Below the pieces are notes generated by a model. It was not told where the DNA came from. It did no database searches and was given only the letters and a program-made list of their open reading frames with translations. Positions 62,534 to 64,000 of a stretch of DNA of 64,000 nt are shown in pieces; within the stretch, counting starts at the first letter, position 1; the number at the start of each line of letters is the position of its first letter. Origin of the DNA: Cohnella pontilimi (GTDB lineage: Bacteria > Bacillota > Bacilli > Paenibacillales > Paenibacillaceae); assembly GCF_005049045.1 (NCBI RefSeq), contig NZ_SUPK01000011.1, positions 1 to 64,000 on the forward strand, written 5' to 3'. Position numbers and translations under genes: made by a program.

Positions 62534-64000
62534 TCACCAAGCCAAGGTACCGAACACGGTTTCCACCAGCTGCGTGATGCCTGCTGTCCAACGGATTCGC
62601 TGCTTCTGCGGAATTTCCGCCTTCAGGAAGTTGTTGAATTTCAGGTTATCCAGCACGACCGAAAATCCCGGATCCATGGCCACGTACGCAAGAGAGGAAG
62701 CGGAATCCAGTTGGAGCCGAGCGGCGGAAGTGCCCCCGTCCCACACTTTGCGCAGGGTATTTCCGTCGCTGAAGCCGAACAAAATCGTGACGGGCTGCGG
62801 ACTGCCTCCGTTGCGGCGCAATTCGATCACGCTTCGGTATCCGGCATCGGTTCTCTCCGAGCGGATCGAGCGGACGGCGAAATCGGCCATTTCCCCCTTG
62901 TAAACGTGGGCGTTGAAGAAATCTTTCCAACTCGATTTCGTGACGGTTTCCACACTGATCTGAAAATCGGCGGTCGCCGGATGCTTGAACTTGTATCTCT
63001 GAAAATAAGTGCGCAAAATTTTGTTCATCGTCTTTTCGCCGACTTGCCGTTCAATTGCGGTCAACACGAGCTTGCCGCGAAGATATACGTTATCCGCATA
63101 CCGGTCCGCGGAGCCGAAATGCCAGGACGGCTGTTTGAGAGGAGCCGGATCGGTGAGGTAACTGGCCTCCACCGGGGTATTCGCCAACACGCCGTAAACG
63201 GCGGCCATCAGCTTATCTTCGGTATAGGAGGTGAACCCTTCGTCCAGCCAGGCTTCTTCAAATTCGTTGGAGGCGACGATGCCGTACCAGTACTGGTGAG
63301 CAATTTCATGAACCAGGGTACGTTCGAGCTCGTAGCCGGGATTGTCGTTCTTGGCGGCGGCTCCCGTCACCAGCGTCGGATATTCCATTCCTCCCGCACC
63401 GTTGCCTTCGGCCGGCGGAATGACGACGGAAAGCGTGGAATATGGATATTCGCCGTACCAGGCGCCAAGTTTGGCGAGCGCCGATTTCGCGGCGTGCATG
63501 TAGCGGTCTTTCAAGTTTTTGTGCTGCGGGTCGAGATAGAGCTTGATCCTTACACCCGGGACACCGGCTGAGGAGAACGAATCCTCGTAATAGACGAAGT
63601 CCGGGGAGGCGGCCCAGGCAAAGTCGTGCACGTCGTCGGCATAGTATTGATAGACTTTGCGGCCTTTGTTCACGGAAGAAGGTCTGGTCTGAAAACCGGT
63701 GGCCGCCACTTTATATTGTTCGGGGACGTCAATCCGGACGTTGTAGAGGCCGAAGTCAGAGTAAAATTCCGAGTTGCCGTGGTACTGGTGGAGGTTCCAC
63801 CCTTCGGAGGCCCGGCCTCTGGTGCCGGCCGTTTCATACACGGCAATTTTGGGAAACCATTGACCCGCCATGACGAAATCGCCGGCCTTGCCCATCCGGG
63901 CGAATATGGGCGGCAGCTTCACGACGAAGCTGAGACGCAAGGTCACGGACTGGCCCGGCTTGATCGGCTCGGGAAGACGAAACGTGACGAGCGTCCGGTC
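62534..64000 (-). CDS. M1 family metallopeptidase (5' end beyond the window)
   Basis: The visible 488 residues hold most of the M1 (aminopeptidase N-type) fold. The exopeptidase motif is GAGGMEYPTLV (GxMEN-like with Tyr in place of Asn). The zinc site is VHEIAHQYWYG with the third ligand Glu 18 residues later in NEFEEAWLDEGF. Upstream comes the N-terminal beta domain (YNVRIDVPEQYKVAATGF). The frame stays open to the window end, so the start and any signal peptide or membrane anchor are not visible. It is the upstream partner of the membrane-protein gene. Confidence 0.9.
   Translation of the reverse strand, partial: DRTLVTFRLPEPIKPGQSVTLRLSFVVKLPPIFARMGKAGDFVMAGQWFPKIAVYETAGTRGRASEGWNLHQYHGNSEFYSDFGLYNVRIDVPEQYKVAATGFQTRPSSVNKGRKVYQYYADDVHDFAWAASPDFVYYEDSFSSAGVPGVRIKLYLDPQHKNLKDRYMHAAKSALAKLGAWYGEYPYSTLSVVIPPAEGNGAGGMEYPTLVTGAAAKNDNPGYELERTLVHEIAHQYWYGIVASNEFEEAWLDEGFTSYTEDKLMAAVYGVLANTPVEASYLTDPAPLKQPSWHFGSADRYADNVYLRGKLVLTAIERQVGEKTMNKILRTYFQRYKFKHPATADFQISVETVTKSSWKDFFNAHVYKGEMADFAVRSIRSERTDAGYRSVIELRRNGGSPQPVTILFGFSDGNTLRKVWDGGTSAARLQLDSASSLAYVAMDPGFSVVLDNLKFNNFLKAEIPQKQRIRWTAGITQLVETVFGTLAW

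Overview
The window is chromosomal DNA from a spore-forming, moderately high-GC Gram-positive bacterium, most likely a member of the Paenibacillaceae (Paenibacillus, Cohnella or a relative). The evidence is the near-origin gene order guaB-dacA-pdxS-pdxT-serS-tRNA-Ser next to an rRNA operon, an SspP-type spore protein gene, a Spo0E-like gene, several proteins with S-layer homology (SLH) domains, and frequent TTG/GTG starts behind strong Shine-Dalgarno sequences. There is no sign of a prophage, insertion sequence or CRISPR array.

Layout. 1-6.6 kb: 3' end of 23S rRNA (no 5S gene follows it), then guaB, dacA, the pyridoxal-phosphate synthase pair pdxST, serS and tRNA-Ser. 6.6-14.1 kb: three small genes including sspP, a YitT-type membrane protein, a lipoprotein, a decayed DUF1801 gene, tRNA-Pro, a polar amino-acid ABC importer, and a GntR/DUF1648 pair. 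14.1-20.5 kb (minus strand): a YebC-family regulator, tRNA-Arg, and an FtsX-type ABC transporter with its two-component system. 20.7-24 kb: Spo0E-like protein overlapping tadA tail to tail, a near-palindromic cluster of DnaA boxes, a degenerate glucosaminidase-like gene, and an agr-type peptide-signalling locus. 24-25.7 kb: motAB.

25.8-35.1 kb is a cobalamin-riboswitch-controlled locus. It holds an SLH-anchored protein and a lipoprotein resembling transcobalamin/intrinsic factor, a complete ECF transporter (T, fused A-A', S), a pterin carbinolamine dehydratase and an ABC exporter. I infer that the two surface proteins capture a corrinoid and pass it to the ECF transporter.

35.2-46.7 kb: assorted metabolic genes (GNAT, MFS, a hygromycin-kinase-like phosphotransferase, HAD, glutamate dehydrogenase, meso-diaminopimelate dehydrogenase), a large secreted M6 metalloprotease with SLH domains, and an alpha/beta hydrolase. 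46.7-52.5 kb: an AfuABC/PotABCD-like importer in an operon with a DeoR regulator and a PHP phosphatase, with nested inverted repeats around the promoter. 52.5-60.5 kb: MgtC, DUF975, AraC, then a sulfatase, a zinc-less ROK regulator, a split chromate transporter and the formylglycine-generating enzyme that would activate the sulfatase. 60.5-64 kb (minus): an NlpC/P60 hydrolase behind a c-di-AMP riboswitch, a membrane protein and an M1 peptidase cut by the window edge.

The most unusual item is the agr-like locus at 22.2-23.9 kb. It contains AgrB, an AgrD-type cyclic-peptide precursor of 44 residues, a multi-pass membrane protein of about the size of an AgrC sensor domain but with no kinase, and a LytTR DNA-binding protein with no receiver domain.
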